Shown piece by piece: positions 1-8,315 of a DNA stretch of 64,000 nt (positions are counted from its first letter, which is position 1; each line of letters starts with the position of its first letter). The stretch comes from Mayfieldus sp963781495 (GTDB lineage Bacteria; Actinomycetota; Thermoleophilia; Solirubrobacterales; 70-9), in assembly GCA_963781495.1 (NCBI GenBank), contig CAWAFX010000004.1, positions 186,001 through 250,000 on the forward strand, given 5' to 3'. Both the position numbers and the translations under genes were made by a program. The notes below the pieces were generated by a model. That model was not told where the DNA came from. It saw only the letters and a list, made by a program, of their open reading frames with translations, and made no database searches.

Positions 1-806
1 GGCCGCATCAGCAGCCCGCCGGCGGCGGCGAGCGGGTTCGAGCGCGCGGCGTCGCGGATAGCACCGGTCACGACCTTGGCCGTGCCCTCCATCACCTTCA
101 GTGCGACGTTGCCGGTGAAGCCGTCGGTGACGACGACGTCAGCGGCCGCCGCCGGCAGGTCGGCGCCCTCGAGGTTGCCGGCGAAGTCGATTCCCGGCGC
201 CGCGGCGAGGATGTCGTGCGCGGCGACCACGATCGCGGTCCCCTTGCCGCCCTCCTCGCCCACCGACAGCAGCCCGACCCGCGGCCGCTCGACGTCGAGC
301 ACAGCGGCGCTGTAGGCAGCGCCCAGGAAGGCGAACTGGACCAGGTGCTCGGAGCGCACCTCGACGTTCGCGCCGACGTCGAGGAACAGCACCGGCTTGC
401 CCGGGACCGGGACCAGGACCGCGAGCGCCGGCCGCTGCACCCCCTGGAGCCGCTTCAACCCGAAGGTCGCGGCGGCCATCGCCGCCCCGGTGGATCCGAC
501 GCTGGCGACCGCGCCGGCGCCACCCTCGGCGACGTCGCGGCAGGCCCGCACGATCGAGGCCTCCGGCTGGGCGCGGACCGCGCGCACCGGCTCGGCATCG
601 TTTCCGATCCATTCCTCGGTCGGCACGAGCTCTATCCCCGCCACAGCTTCGAGGTCCAGCTCCCCCGGCGGTCCGAAGACCCGCAGCCGGATGCCCTCGG
701 CGGCGGCGCGGCGGGCGCCCTCGGCGAGCACGTCGAACCCCTGCTCGGCTCCGAAGCCATCGAGGGCGACCGTCGGCTGTGCGGCGCCCTCAGCCTGGGC
801 GGCCAA
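1..806 (-). CDS. plsX: Phosphate acyltransferase PlsX, 3' end cut by the window edge
   Basis: PlsX makes acyl-phosphate from acyl-ACP for the first step of phospholipid synthesis. About 268 codons are present and the C-terminus lies outside the window. The frame opens with a TTG directly after the rpmF stop (TAA then TTG) and reads TVALDGFGAEQ, close to the family N-terminus IALDAMGGD. Further on come ASVGSTGAAMAAATFGLKR and a VVVTDGFTGNVALKVMEGT segment, both typical of PlsX. Immediate coupling to rpmF is the classic bacterial arrangement. TTG is chosen because no ATG or GTG is available before the conserved start of the fold. Confidence 0.92.
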   Translation of the reverse strand, partial: MAAQAEGAAQPTVALDGFGAEQGFDVLAEGARRAAAEGIRLRVFGPPGELDLEAVAGIELVPTEEWIGNDAEPVRAVRAQPEASIVRACRDVAEGGAGAVASVGSTGAAMAAATFGLKRLQGVQRPALAVLVPVPGKPVLFLDVGANVEVRSEHLVQFAFLGAAYSAAVLDVERPRVGLLSVGEEGGKGTAIVVAAHDILAAAPGIDFAGNLEGADLPAAAADVVVTDGFTGNVALKVMEGTAKVVTGAIRDAARSNPLAAAGGLLMR

Positions 807-1022
807 TTACTGCTCCTGTTCGGCTGCTGGTGCCGGCGCTTCGGCGATCTCGGGGCGGATCACCTCGCGCCCGGCGTAGGTGCCGCAGGTCGGGCAGACC
901 CGGTGCGGCAGCCGCGGGCTGTGACAGCGCGGGCACTCGTTGAGGCGCGGCGCCGAGACGCTGTGGGTGGCCCGACGCTTGTCGCGGCGGGTGCGTGAGG
1001 TCCTCTTCTTGGGGACGGCCAT
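807..1022 (-). CDS. rpmF: 50S ribosomal protein L32
   Basis: 71-residue large-subunit protein L32. It begins MAVPKKRTSRTRRDKRRATH, the family signature, followed by a zinc-ribbon with CPRC near residue 31 and CPTC near residue 44, so this is the zinc-binding (C+) form. The tail after the ribbon is acidic and Ala/Pro/Gln-rich and somewhat longer than usual. ATG is chosen over an upstream in-frame extension because the family starts at MAVPKK. It lies between a GNAT gene and plsX. Confidence 0.97.
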   Translation of the reverse strand: MAVPKKRTSRTRRDKRRATHSVSAPRLNECPRCHSPRLPHRVCPTCGTYAGREVIRPEIAEAPAPAAEQEQ

Positions 1023-1031
1023 CGAGCGGGG

Positions 1032-1037
1032 ATGGTA
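1032..1037 (-). promoter_or_regulatory. -10-like box TACCAT before rpmF
   Basis: TACCAT sits 9 nt before the rpmF ATG, with no Shine-Dalgarno sequence between. The surrounding 12-mer GCTACCATCCCC (1028-1039) is repeated exactly upstream of rpmB. Function as a -10 element is inferred. Confidence 0.45.
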
Positions 1038-1054
1038 GCGGGGACGCCGCCGCC

Positions 1055-1501
1055 CTAGGTCTCGAGCGCGTAGTGGATCCAGGGAGATTTGTCGCTCGTC
1101 AGCTTGTCGTAGAGCAGCTGCGAGGTCTCGTTGTCGGGCGCCGTCTCCCAGACCAGCTCCGAGGCGCCGTGCTCGCCGGCGCGGCGCCGGCATTCCTCGA
1201 TCAGGGCCCGGCCGATGCCCTGGCTCCGGGCCCCGGGGTCGACGAAGAGGTCGTTCATAACCGCGGCCCGGGATGCGGTCAGCGTCTGCCAGCTCCAGTA
1301 GAGGGTCGCGAACCCCAGCGGCTGGCCCTCATCTCCGCGGGCGAGCAGCTGGATCCCTTCGTGCTCGGGGTCGGCGATCAGCGCTCGGGCCAGTGTCTCC
1401 AGCTGCTCGTCGCCCGGCGCGACCTCGTAGAAGTCGCAGTAGGCCCGCAGCATCGGCAGCAGATCGGGCAGATCCGCTGCGGACACCTGCTCGATCTTCA
1501 T
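1055..1501 (-). CDS. GNAT family N-acetyltransferase
   Basis: 148 residues with a complete GNAT fold. The acetyl-CoA pyrophosphate-binding motif is visible as VDPGARSQGIGRALIEEC (R/Q-x-x-G-x-G/A type), preceded by a beta-strand MNDLFV and followed by WETAPDNETSQLLYDKL, a common GNAT C-terminal segment. The substrate cannot be read from the sequence. The gene overlaps yceD by 4 nt and precedes rpmF by 32 nt, so it is probably co-transcribed with ribosomal and lipid genes. A ribosomal-protein acetylase (RimI-like) role is possible but unsupported. Confidence 0.88.
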   Translation of the reverse strand: MKIEQVSAADLPDLLPMLRAYCDFYEVAPGDEQLETLARALIADPEHEGIQLLARGDEGQPLGFATLYWSWQTLTASRAAVMNDLFVDPGARSQGIGRALIEECRRRAGEHGASELVWETAPDNETSQLLYDKLTSDKSPWIHYALET

Positions 1502-2016
1502 TCGGTGTGCAACTCACGCAGCTTCGCCCAGCGCGGATCGACGCTCTGCTCGTGGCGGTGCTGCTCGGGGTCGGCGTCGTTGAGCGACTCGCCGCAGACC
1601 GGGCAGAGCCCGGCGCAGTCGGAACGGCAGAGGACCTGGCCCGGCAGCGCCAGGGCGATCGCATCGTGTGCCCAGCGCCCGACATCGAGCTCGTCGCCGT
1701 CGACGTAGGGGCTGTGCAGCTCCTCGTCATCGCCCGGCTGGTCGACCTCGCGGGCGTCGACCTCGACCTCCACGTCCGCGTCATCGAGGCAGCGCTGGCA
1801 GGGACCGTCGAGGGTCGCCGAGAGGCGCAGCCGCAGGGCAAATCCGGAGAGCGTGCGCGAGATGTCGACTTGGGCCCCGATCGGCTGCGAATGCGCGTCG
1901 TAGGTTTGCCCGCCGAGCTCCAGCCCCTGCACCCGGACCGGAACGTCGAGGGTCGCCGCCTCGCCGGAAGACAGCGAGAGGCGGGAGAGATCGATGATGC
2001 TGGTTGGCTTGGGCAC
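1498..2016 (-). CDS. yceD: DUF177/YceD family protein
   Basis: 172 residues. YceD proteins accompany rpmF throughout bacteria and have been linked to 23S rRNA and L32 accumulation. Visible here are CQRCLDDADVEVEV in the middle (about residue 94) and a C-terminal cysteine cluster CRSDCAGLCPVCGESLN (about residues 132-148), both characteristic. GTG start, with a GGGGAGG Shine-Dalgarno about 10 nt upstream. The gene heads the yceD-GNAT-rpmF-plsX unit and is divergent from the methyltransferase gene. Confidence 0.92.
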   Translation of the reverse strand: MPKPTSIIDLSRLSLSSGEAATLDVPVRVQGLELGGQTYDAHSQPIGAQVDISRTLSGFALRLRLSATLDGPCQRCLDDADVEVEVDAREVDQPGDDEELHSPYVDGDELDVGRWAHDAIALALPGQVLCRSDCAGLCPVCGESLNDADPEQHRHEQSVDPRWAKLRELHTE

Positions 2017-2068
2017 TGCCTATCGGCCTCCCCGGAGCGGACTACGATGGACCGTCTTCGAGGTTAGC

Positions 2069-2611
2069 GTGAGCGCACAGTTTCACTCCACTCCCGAGTC
2101 CTACCTCGACGCGATCCGCGCCGACGTCCCCCGCTACGACGAGCTCCAGGACCAGGCGGTGGCCGCAATCCCGTTCGCCCCGGGGCGGGTGCTGGAGCTG
2201 GGGATCGGGACCGCCGAGACGACCAAGCGCATCCTCGCCGCCCATCCCGGCGCCGAGATCACCGGCCTGGACTCCAGCCCGGAGATGGTCTTCAGGGCCC
2301 GCGAGCTGGTCGACGACGTCCAGCTGGCGCGGATGGAGGACCCGCTGCCCGACGGTCCCTGGGACCTCGTGATCTCGGTCCTCTCGGTCCATCACCTGAC
2401 CGACGACCAGAAGCAGCTGCTGTTCCGGCGCGTGCGCGAGCAGTCCAAGGCCTTGGTCCTCGGCGACGTGGTCAAGGCCGAGGTCCAGGTTGCCTCGCTG
2501 GAGCCCGAGGTCGACTTCCCCGACAGCGCCGAGGAGCTGGCCGAGTGGTGCGGCGGCAAGATCGCCTGGGCCGCCGACGACCTCGCGGTCGTCGTCGCCG
2601 ACTACCGCTGA
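2069..2611 (+). CDS. Class I SAM-dependent methyltransferase
   Basis: 180 residues. The SAM-binding motif I reads VLELGIGTAETTKRIL (about residues 47-62), followed by the acidic strand ITGLDSSPEM and the post-motif WDLVISVLSVHHLTDDQK, all standard for the class I Rossmann fold. This is a short methyltransferase with little sequence beyond the core, and the substrate is not identifiable. The GTG at 2069 is preferred over upstream in-frame starts because they would add a non-conserved segment overlapping the yceD promoter. A GAGG precedes it. Confidence 0.85.
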   Translation: MSAQFHSTPESYLDAIRADVPRYDELQDQAVAAIPFAPGRVLELGIGTAETTKRILAAHPGAEITGLDSSPEMVFRARELVDDVQLARMEDPLPDGPWDLVISVLSVHHLTDDQKQLLFRRVREQSKALVLGDVVKAEVQVASLEPEVDFPDSAEELAEWCGGKIAWAADDLAVVVADYR

Positions 2612-2615
2612 GCGG

Positions 2616-2900
2616 CTAGCCGCGGGAGCGCTCGCGGCGCCAGGTGCGCTTCGGGGGCGCCGAGCTGAACTCGATGCTGACCCGCTTGACCAGCCGCAGG
2701 TCGATGCGCTTGCCGTCGTCGAGGTCGACCTGGTCGCCCTCGAGGTTTCCCACCGCGCCCGCCACCTGGTTGCCGTCCGTGAGCTCGAAGCGGACGCGGA
2801 TCCCGGGCCCGGCCTCGCGCAGGGTCGCGGCGAGCCCGGTGGATACCGGCCTTCCGTTCGACCCCGTGGTCGAGCGCTTGTGGATGTCCGCCAAAGCCAT
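2616..2900 (-). CDS. Small hypothetical protein with beta-rich, Sm-like core
   Basis: 94 residues, not recognised. From the ATG at 2900 it reads MALADIHKRSTTG, then a predicted beta-rich core (IRVRFELTDGNQVAGAVGNLEGDQVDLDDGKRIDLRLVKRVSIEF) and a very basic tail KRTWRRERSRG. The alternation of short strands resembles small Sm-like or RNA-binding barrels, but that is only an impression. ATG is chosen over 2963 because AAGG lies just before it. It follows the coiled-coil gene and a terminator-like hairpin. Confidence 0.6.
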   Translation of the reverse strand: MALADIHKRSTTGSNGRPVSTGLAATLREAGPGIRVRFELTDGNQVAGAVGNLEGDQVDLDDGKRIDLRLVKRVSIEFSSAPPKRTWRRERSRG

Positions 2901-2967
2901 CCTTGACTTCCAGGTGCTCCCCGTCGCCACTCTGGCAGCGTCCATACCCAGCCGCAAGAGCACTAGT

Positions 2968-3010
2968 CAGTAGCGGCGAGAGAAACCTATTACTGAGGAG
3001 TCCGCTACTG
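2968..3010 (-). terminator. Stem-loop at the 3' end of the coiled-coil division gene
   Basis: Inverted repeat CAGTAGCGG (2968-2976) and CCGCTACTG (3002-3010), 9-bp perfect arms with a 25-nt loop, overlapping the stop codon of the gene at 3005-3475. No T-tract follows, so it could be a processing or attenuation structure rather than a classical terminator. Confidence 0.4.
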
Positions 3011-3475
3011 CTCGATCTCGGCCGGCTCTTCGTCACGTCCGGCGAGACGGTCGCGGCCGCGCTGAACGGCCGCGAGGAACTTCTGCAGGTTGACCTCGAG
3101 GGTGTTGAGGATCTCGTCGGCGTAGTCCTCGGCGCCGAGCCGGATCTCCCGCTCGCGGCCCCGTGCCTCCTCGACGATCTCGTCGGCGGCACGCTCGGCC
3201 TGCTTGGTGATCTCCTCGTCGGCGATCAGGCGCGACTGCTGCTCGCGCGCCTCGCGGACGATCCGCTCGGCCTCGCGCTTGGCCTCGGCGAGCATCTCCT
3301 GACGCTCCTTGACGATCCAGCGCGCCTGCTTGATCTCCTCGGGAATCGTGGCCCGCATCTGGTCGAGCAGGTCGTAGACCTCCTCGCGGTCGACGCGTAC
3401 CTGGTCGGTGAGCGGCACCGGCCGCGCGTTGTGGACCAGGTCGTCGAGCTTGTCTATGAGAACCAGGACGTCCAT
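3005..3475 (-). CDS. DivIVA-like coiled-coil protein, probable SepIVA homologue
   Basis: 156 residues. An N-terminal region MDVLVLIDKLDDLVHNARPVPLTDQVRVDREEVYDLLDQMRATIPEE is followed by a long charged heptad-rich coiled coil (about residues 50-115, with KREAERIVREAREQQSRL) and a shorter acidic tail. Mycobacterial SepIVA (an essential DivIVA-domain septation factor) has the same size and architecture and also lies next to the yceD/coaD/recG region, so a role in septum or tip organisation is likely. Function is inferred from architecture and synteny. Confidence 0.75.
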   Translation of the reverse strand: MDVLVLIDKLDDLVHNARPVPLTDQVRVDREEVYDLLDQMRATIPEEIKQARWIVKERQEMLAEAKREAERIVREAREQQSRLIADEEITKQAERAADEIVEEARGREREIRLGAEDYADEILNTLEVNLQKFLAAVQRGRDRLAGRDEEPAEIEQ

Positions 3476-3573
3476 TCGTGGTCGGTAAGCCTACGCACCC
3501 CGGACAGATTTGGCACCGAGATCCTGCATTTGCTCGGCTTTTTGCAAACGACTGCCCACTCCTACAGTTTCGG

Positions 3574-4071
3574 CTAGCCGTTCCGCCTGCGATCGGCAAG
3601 CGCCGACGCCACCACCGGCGGAACCAGCTCGGATATGTCGCCGCCGAAACCGGCCAGCTCCTTGACCCCGGTCGAGGAGAGGAAGCTGTAGCCGGGCGAG
3701 GAGATGATGTAGATGCTCTCGATCTCCGGCGCCAGGGTCTTGTTCAACTGCGCCATCTCGAACTCGTACTCGAAGTCCGAGATCGCCCGCAGTCCCTTGA
3801 CGATCGCCGTCGCCCCCTTGCTGCGGGCGAACTCGACCAGCAGGACCGAGAAGACCTCGACCTCGACGTTGGCCAGGTCCGCGGTGGCCTCCTCGATGAA
3901 TCCCTGCCGCTCCTCGGCGCTGAACATCGTCCCCGACTTGCGGACCGGGTTGTTGACGACGCCGACGATCACGCGCTCGAAGACACCAGCGGCGCGGCGG
4001 ATGATGTCGAGATGGCCGTTGGTCACCGGGTCATAGCTGCCCGGACAGACAACGATCCGTCCGTCAGCCAT
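3574..4071 (-). CDS. coaD: Phosphopantetheine adenylyltransferase
   Basis: 165 residues, the usual CoaD length. It converts 4'-phosphopantetheine and ATP to dephospho-CoA in coenzyme A synthesis. The nucleotidyltransferase motif is CPGSYDPVTNGHLDII (T/HxGH type, with GSYDP where most have GSFDP), and the C-terminal ISSPGYSFLSSTGVKELA matches the ISSxxxR/K loop. Its start overlaps the rsmD end by 8 nt, the conserved recG-rsmD-coaD order. Confidence 0.96.
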   Translation of the reverse strand: MADGRIVVCPGSYDPVTNGHLDIIRRAAGVFERVIVGVVNNPVRKSGTMFSAEERQGFIEEATADLANVEVEVFSVLLVEFARSKGATAIVKGLRAISDFEYEFEMAQLNKTLAPEIESIYIISSPGYSFLSSTGVKELAGFGGDISELVPPVVASALADRRRNG

Positions 4072-4603
4072 CTCGGTCCCCCTCGGCGGCGGCGTGGAAG
4101 GTCACCAGGGTGCCCCCGTAGCGGCGCTCGCGCAGCAGCGACAAACTCAGCGAAAGGGGTCGGCGCGCGCTGCTTTCGACGATCACGCGTCCTCCCTCCG
4201 CGAGCTGACCAGGCAGGTGGGTGTCGAGCTCGGGCCCAAGGCGGTGCGCGAGTTTATATGGGGGGTCGACGAAGACGAGGTCGTAGCCGCCTTCACCGCG
4301 CCGCAGCCACGAGAGGACGTCGGCGCGGATGAGGTCGATGCGGTCGTTGAGGCCCAGGCTCCTGACGTTGCCTAGCGCGCCGCGGATGTCGCGGTCGACC
4401 AGTGTCGCCGCGGCGGCCCCGCGCGAGATCGCCTCGATCCCAAGCGCCCCCGTGCCGCAGTAGAGGTCTGCGACCCGCATTCCTTCGACGTCGCCGAGGG
4501 CGGAGAAGACCGCCTCGCGGACGCGGTCGGAGGTCGGGCGCACCCGCCATCCCCGCGGCGCGACCAGCCGCCGGCCGCCCAGCTCCCCGGCGACCACCCT
4601 CAT
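4064..4603 (-). CDS. rsmD: 16S rRNA (guanine-966 N2)-methyltransferase
   Basis: 179 residues. The N-terminal MRVVAGELGGRRL and RPTSDRVREAVFSAL are the RsmD substrate-binding signature. The SAM motif is VADLYCGTGALGIEAISRGA, and the catalytic N6/N2-type motif is DLVFVDPPY (about residues 108-116). It methylates G966 of 16S rRNA in the assembling 30S subunit. ATGA overlap with the recG stop at its 5' end and 8-nt overlap with coaD at its 3' end indicate translational coupling. Confidence 0.95.
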   Translation of the reverse strand: MRVVAGELGGRRLVAPRGWRVRPTSDRVREAVFSALGDVEGMRVADLYCGTGALGIEAISRGAAAATLVDRDIRGALGNVRSLGLNDRIDLIRADVLSWLRRGEGGYDLVFVDPPYKLAHRLGPELDTHLPGQLAEGGRVIVESSARRPLSLSLSLLRERRYGGTLVTFHAAAEGDRDG

Positions 4604-6876
4604 GCGGGGATCGGATCGACCGCTTCGTCGCCGAACCGCTGCCGGGCCGCGTCCATCAGCGGCCCCAGCTCAGGCGCCTCGAGCGAACCGTGGCGGCGCA
4701 CCATCTCCAGCACCTCCTTGCGCGCCGCCAGCAGCACCGCCATGTCCTCGGGCAGGCTGGCGACGCTGAAGCGGGGCAGGCCGTGCTGGCGGGTGCCGAG
4801 GATCTCGCCCTCTCCGCGCAGCGCGAGGTCCACCTCGGCGAGCTTGAAGCCGTCGCGCTCTGCCGCCAGTGCCTCGAGCCGGCTGCGCGCCAGCTCACCC
4901 GCCTGGTCGGCGAAGAGGATGCAGAAGGACTCGTGCTCGCCGCGGCCGACCCGGCCCCGCAGCTGGTGCAGCTGCGAGACCCCGAAGCGCTGCGCCCCCT
5001 CGATCACCATCACGGTCGCGTTGGCGACGTCGATCCCGACCTCGATCACGCTGGTCGCCACCAGGACGTCGGTCTCCCCGCTGACGAAGCGCCGCATCGC
5101 CGCCGCCTTCTGCGCCGACGGCATCTGGCCGTGCAGGACGTCGACCTCGAATGCGGCGAACTCCTCCGCCGCCAGACGCTTGGCCTCCTCGGATGCCGCC
5201 CGCGCCTGCAGCTTCTCGGACTCCGAGACCAGCGGGCAGACGACGTATGCCTGGCGTCCCTCGCGCAGGCGCTCGCGGACGAACTCGTAGGCGCCGGCTC
5301 GCTTGTCCTCCTCCACCCACCAGGTCTTCACCGGACGGCGGCCGGCCGGCAGCTCGCGCAGGACCGTGGAGTCGAGGTCGCCGTAGGCGGTCAGCGAAAG
5401 GGTGCGGGGAATCGGCGTCGCGGTCATGTGCAGCGCGTGCGGTGCGGTGCCGTCGGGGCCCTTGGCGTCGAGCGCCGCCCGCTGACGGACCCCGAAGCGG
5501 TGCTGCTCGTCGACCACGCAGACGGCGAGGCGGGCGAAATCCACCTCCTCCTCGATCAGGGCGTGGGTCCCGACCACCATGCCGAGTTCGCCGGAGGCGA
5601 GACGACCGAGTGCATCGCGCCGGCCCGCGGCCGAGCTGGCGCCGGTGACCAGGGCGAACGGCACCGTCGCCGAGAGCAGGCGGTCGAGGGTCGCCGCGTG
5701 CTGCTCGGCCAGGGTCTCGGTCGGCGCCATCAGTGCCGCCTGGCGGCCGGCCTCGAGCGCCCGCAGCATCGCGTAGACGGCGATCACCGTCTTGCCGCTG
5801 CCGACCTCCCCCATCAGCAGCCGCTGCATCGGCTCGCCGCGGTCGAGGTCGGCGTCGATCTCCTCCAGCGCCCGCCGCTGGTCGGCGGTGAGCTCGAAGG
5901 GCAGCGACTCGATCCAGCCGCGGGCGAGCTCGCCGGGCTTGCCCAGCCGGGCGCCGCTGCGGGCGCTTCGCCGGCGCCCGCGCCGGGTCGCCAGCGCCGC
6001 CTGGTAGAGCAGCAGCTCCTCGAACCCGAGCCGGCGCCGGGCGGCGGCGACCTGCGCGGCGTCGGCCGGGAAGTGGACGGCGGCAATCGCGTCACCGGCG
6101 GCGGCGAGGCCGCGACGCGCGCGCAGCTCGGCGGGCAGCGGCTCGATCGCCTCGGCGGCGAGGCCGGCCGACTGCCAGACCCACTCGCGGATCCGCTGCG
6201 GGCGCAGCTTCTCGGTCGCCGGGTGCACCGGCACCAGGCCGGTGGTGTGGATGCCGGGCGGGGGGCGGCGGCCCGGGGCAGCGCCGCGCAGCGGCGGCGG
6301 TCCGGATCCGACCCCGCCCTCGCCCTCGGCGTCGAGCAGCTCGTGCTCGGCGACCCGGAAGCCGCGGCGGTCCAGCTGCCCCAGCAAGAGGACCCTGGTG
6401 CCGGCGGTCAGCTTCTCGGCCAGCCAGGCCTGGTTGAACCAGGTCGCGGTCAGGGCACCGGAGTCGTCGGCGACCTTCGCCTCGACGATCGTCAGCCCGC
6501 GGCGCCGGGTCGGGCGCAGGCGGGAGCTGTGAACCTCGACCAGGACCGTCGCCTCCTCGCCGATCCGCAGCTCGGCGAGCGGGCGCAGGTCGGCGCGGTC
6601 GCGATAGCCGTGCGGGACTCGCAGCAGCAGGTCGCGAAGCGTCTCGACCCCGGCGTCGGCCGCGGCGGCGGCGAGCTTGGGCCCGATTCCGGCCAGCGTC
6701 TGGACCGAGGCGCCGAGACTGGCCGGGCGCCGCCAGCGCAGGGGCGCCGACAGCAGCTGCTCGCGGGTCGGGATCGGGCCGCCCGCGAAACCGCGCGGGG
6801 GGCGCCCCGCGGCCACCGTGGCAGCCGCCGAGCTTCGAGCGCTGGCGGCCGAGGCCGCGGTTCCGGTTGCCGGCAT
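4600..6876 (-). CDS. recG: ATP-dependent DNA helicase RecG
   Basis: 758 residues. RecG remodels stalled forks and Holliday junctions. An N-terminal wedge/OB region includes TLAGIGPKLAAAAADAGVETLRDLLLRVPHGYRDR (about residues 60-94). Helicase motif I is GEVGSGKT (about 356-363), motif II is DEQHRFG, motif III is HMTATPIPRTLSL, and the C-terminal RecG-specific region includes QLRGRVGRG. The ATG at 6876 is chosen: longer in-frame starts run into a repeat element and non-homologous sequence. The first ~40 residues are low-complexity Ala/Arg-rich. It heads recG-rsmD-coaD. Confidence 0.97.
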   Translation of the reverse strand: MPATGTAASAASARSSAAATVAAGRPPRGFAGGPIPTREQLLSAPLRWRRPASLGASVQTLAGIGPKLAAAAADAGVETLRDLLLRVPHGYRDRADLRPLAELRIGEEATVLVEVHSSRLRPTRRRGLTIVEAKVADDSGALTATWFNQAWLAEKLTAGTRVLLLGQLDRRGFRVAEHELLDAEGEGGVGSGPPPLRGAAPGRRPPPGIHTTGLVPVHPATEKLRPQRIREWVWQSAGLAAEAIEPLPAELRARRGLAAAGDAIAAVHFPADAAQVAAARRRLGFEELLLYQAALATRRGRRRSARSGARLGKPGELARGWIESLPFELTADQRRALEEIDADLDRGEPMQRLLMGEVGSGKTVIAVYAMLRALEAGRQAALMAPTETLAEQHAATLDRLLSATVPFALVTGASSAAGRRDALGRLASGELGMVVGTHALIEEEVDFARLAVCVVDEQHRFGVRQRAALDAKGPDGTAPHALHMTATPIPRTLSLTAYGDLDSTVLRELPAGRRPVKTWWVEEDKRAGAYEFVRERLREGRQAYVVCPLVSESEKLQARAASEEAKRLAAEEFAAFEVDVLHGQMPSAQKAAAMRRFVSGETDVLVATSVIEVGIDVANATVMVIEGAQRFGVSQLHQLRGRVGRGEHESFCILFADQAGELARSRLEALAAERDGFKLAEVDLALRGEGEILGTRQHGLPRFSVASLPEDMAVLLAARKEVLEMVRRHGSLEAPELGPLMDAARQRFGDEAVDPIPA

Positions 6877-6883
6877 CGGGCGA

Positions 6884-6889
6884 AGGCTA
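6884..6889 (-). promoter_or_regulatory. recG: -10-like box TAGCCT before recG
   Basis: TAGCCT lies 7 nt before the recG ATG without a Shine-Dalgarno between them, fitting a leaderless promoter (inferred). Confidence 0.45.
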
Positions 6890-6927
6890 CGCTTGGCCGA
6901 CGATGGCCAACCCGGAGATCGCGAATG

Positions 6928-7050
6928 ACTTGCGGCGGCTTCGCCGCCTGACATGCAAGTGCCGCTTAAGCAATTGCGTCGGCTCCGCCGCCTGACCAGC
7001 GAGTGCCGCGACACTTTGTGTCGCGGCTTCACACAACCGTTTCGCGGCCA
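6928..7050. repeat. Dispersed two-hairpin repeat, copy A (tandem)
   Basis: Fills the divergent gap between recG and the DUF427 gene. It holds two diverged units: the first has hairpin GGCGGC-TTC-GCCGCC inside ACTTGC/GCAAGT arms (6928-6960); the second has GGC-TCC-GCC followed by a perfect 10-bp hairpin GCCGCGACAC-TTT-GTGTCGCGGC (about 7004-7026), and TTTCGCGGCC closes the element. Related copies lie at 18451-18511 and 34033-34090. Confidence 0.75.
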
Positions 7051-7527
7051 ATGAACCAGGGGCGCCGGGTGGAGTCGGTGTGGGACTATCCGCGCCCGCC
7101 CGCCCTGGAGCCCTGCGAGCGCCGCGTGAGGGTGGTCCTCGGCTCGACGACGATCGCCGAATCCGATCGCGCACTGCGGGTTCTGGAGACGGCCGGGCCG
7201 CCGACGATCTACGTCCCCCCGGCCGACGTCCGCGTCGACTGCCTGCGTCCGGCCGAGGGTCACACCGTCTGCGAGTGGAAGGGCCGGGCCACCTACTTCG
7301 ACCTCGCCTGCGAGGGCGAGCTGGCGCCGCGGGCGGCCTGGACCTACACCGACCCCAAGCAGCGCTACGCCGAGCTGGCCGACCACGTCGCCTTCTATCC
7401 GGGGCTGCTCGAGTGCTACCTCGACGAGGAGCGGGTGCGCCCCCAGCCGGGTGCCTTCTACGGCGGCTGGATCAGCGACGAGATCATCGGCCCCTTCAAG
7501 GGCGAGCCCGGCAGCGAGGGCTGGTAG
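7051..7527 (+). CDS. DUF427 domain-containing protein
   Basis: 158 residues of the DUF427 family (small beta-rich proteins of unknown function widespread in actinobacteria and fungi). Typical segments are VRVVLGSTTIAESDRALRVLETAGPPTIYVPPADV, HTVCEWKGRATYFDL and VAFYPGLLECYLDEERVRPQPGAFYGGWI. The ATG at 7051 is used because the family begins close to it and upstream sequence belongs to the repeat element. A single-gene unit, convergent with the GST-like gene 7 nt away. No biochemical role can be stated. Confidence 0.88.
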   Translation: MNQGRRVESVWDYPRPPALEPCERRVRVVLGSTTIAESDRALRVLETAGPPTIYVPPADVRVDCLRPAEGHTVCEWKGRATYFDLACEGELAPRAAWTYTDPKQRYAELADHVAFYPGLLECYLDEERVRPQPGAFYGGWISDEIIGPFKGEPGSEGW

Positions 7528-7533
7528 GCGCAA

Positions 7534-8301
7534 TCAGTCGTCGCTGACGGCCGCTGAGCTGCCGCGGTGGCGCCTGAACATCTCTCCCGCCCAGGCGTAG
7601 GCCGCGCGGTCCGACAGCGAGCGCCGGAATTGCTCCCACTCATCGGGCCATCGATCCGGAAGCTCATATGCGAACTCGGGCGGCGCCACCAGCGGCATCA
7701 GCAGTGCGGCCCCGGTGAGGTCGGCGACGCTGAAGCCGTCGCCGACCAGATAGTCGCCGTGGAGCTCGGTCTCGATCAGGTCCATTGCGGCGACGACCTG
7801 GTCGCGGCCGCGCTGCGCGGTCGCTTCATCGGCCGGCAGCGAACGCGAGACCATGATCCTGATCAGGGGGTAGATGGCGTTGTCGAAGGCACGCAGTCCG
7901 CCCCCCAGGCCCTGGCTCACGAGCCCGACTGTCAGCTTGCGGTGGGGAAGCAGGGCGTGAAAGACCGCGCTGCGGATGCCGGGTCCGAGCTGCTCGTCGA
8001 AGCGCTCCTCCAGCTCCAGCGCCGCCTTGCGCTCGATCTCGGTCTCGGGATAGAGGGGCGGGTCGGGATTCCGCTGCTCCAGGCGGGCGACGATCTCGGT
8101 CGTATCGCCGATCACATCGCCGTCGAGCGCGAGAATCGGCGTCGTACCCCGGCCACCGAGACGCCGCGAGCGATAGGGATGCGGGCCGGGCGCCAGCGAA
8201 CGGCGGCGGTGCGCGACCCGCTTGTAGTCGAGCGCCCAGCGGCCCTTCTCGTTGTAGTGCGAGAACCGGAGCTGCCAGAGCACCGGGAGCTCATCGCTCA
8301 T
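7534..8301 (-). CDS. Glutathione S-transferase-like protein
   Basis: 255 residues. A thioredoxin-like N-terminal domain (about 1-80) reads VLWQLRFSHYNEKGRWALDYKRV and TTPILALDGDVIGDTTEIVARLE, where the TTPILxxDG and D-T/S-TEI pattern matches the GST cis-Pro loop and substrate-binding segment. An all-helical C-terminal domain contains YLVGDGFSVADLTGAALL, the GST N-capping motif. Actinobacteria usually use mycothiol rather than glutathione, so the thiol cosubstrate is uncertain. ATG at 8301 fits the domain start. Confidence 0.82.
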   Translation of the reverse strand: MSDELPVLWQLRFSHYNEKGRWALDYKRVAHRRRSLAPGPHPYRSRRLGGRGTTPILALDGDVIGDTTEIVARLEQRNPDPPLYPETEIERKAALELEERFDEQLGPGIRSAVFHALLPHRKLTVGLVSQGLGGGLRAFDNAIYPLIRIMVSRSLPADEATAQRGRDQVVAAMDLIETELHGDYLVGDGFSVADLTGAALLMPLVAPPEFAYELPDRWPDEWEQFRRSLSDRAAYAWAGEMFRRHRGSSAAVSDD

Positions 8302-8315
8302 CGGCTCACACTCCC

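Noticed and set aside
4402..6951. Long plus-strand open frame opposite recG
   Set aside because: Antisense shadow of recG; no recognisable domains.
6877..7533. N-terminal extension of recG by about 219 residues
   Set aside because: It runs through the repeat element and antisense of the DUF427 gene; conserved RecG sequence begins after 6876.
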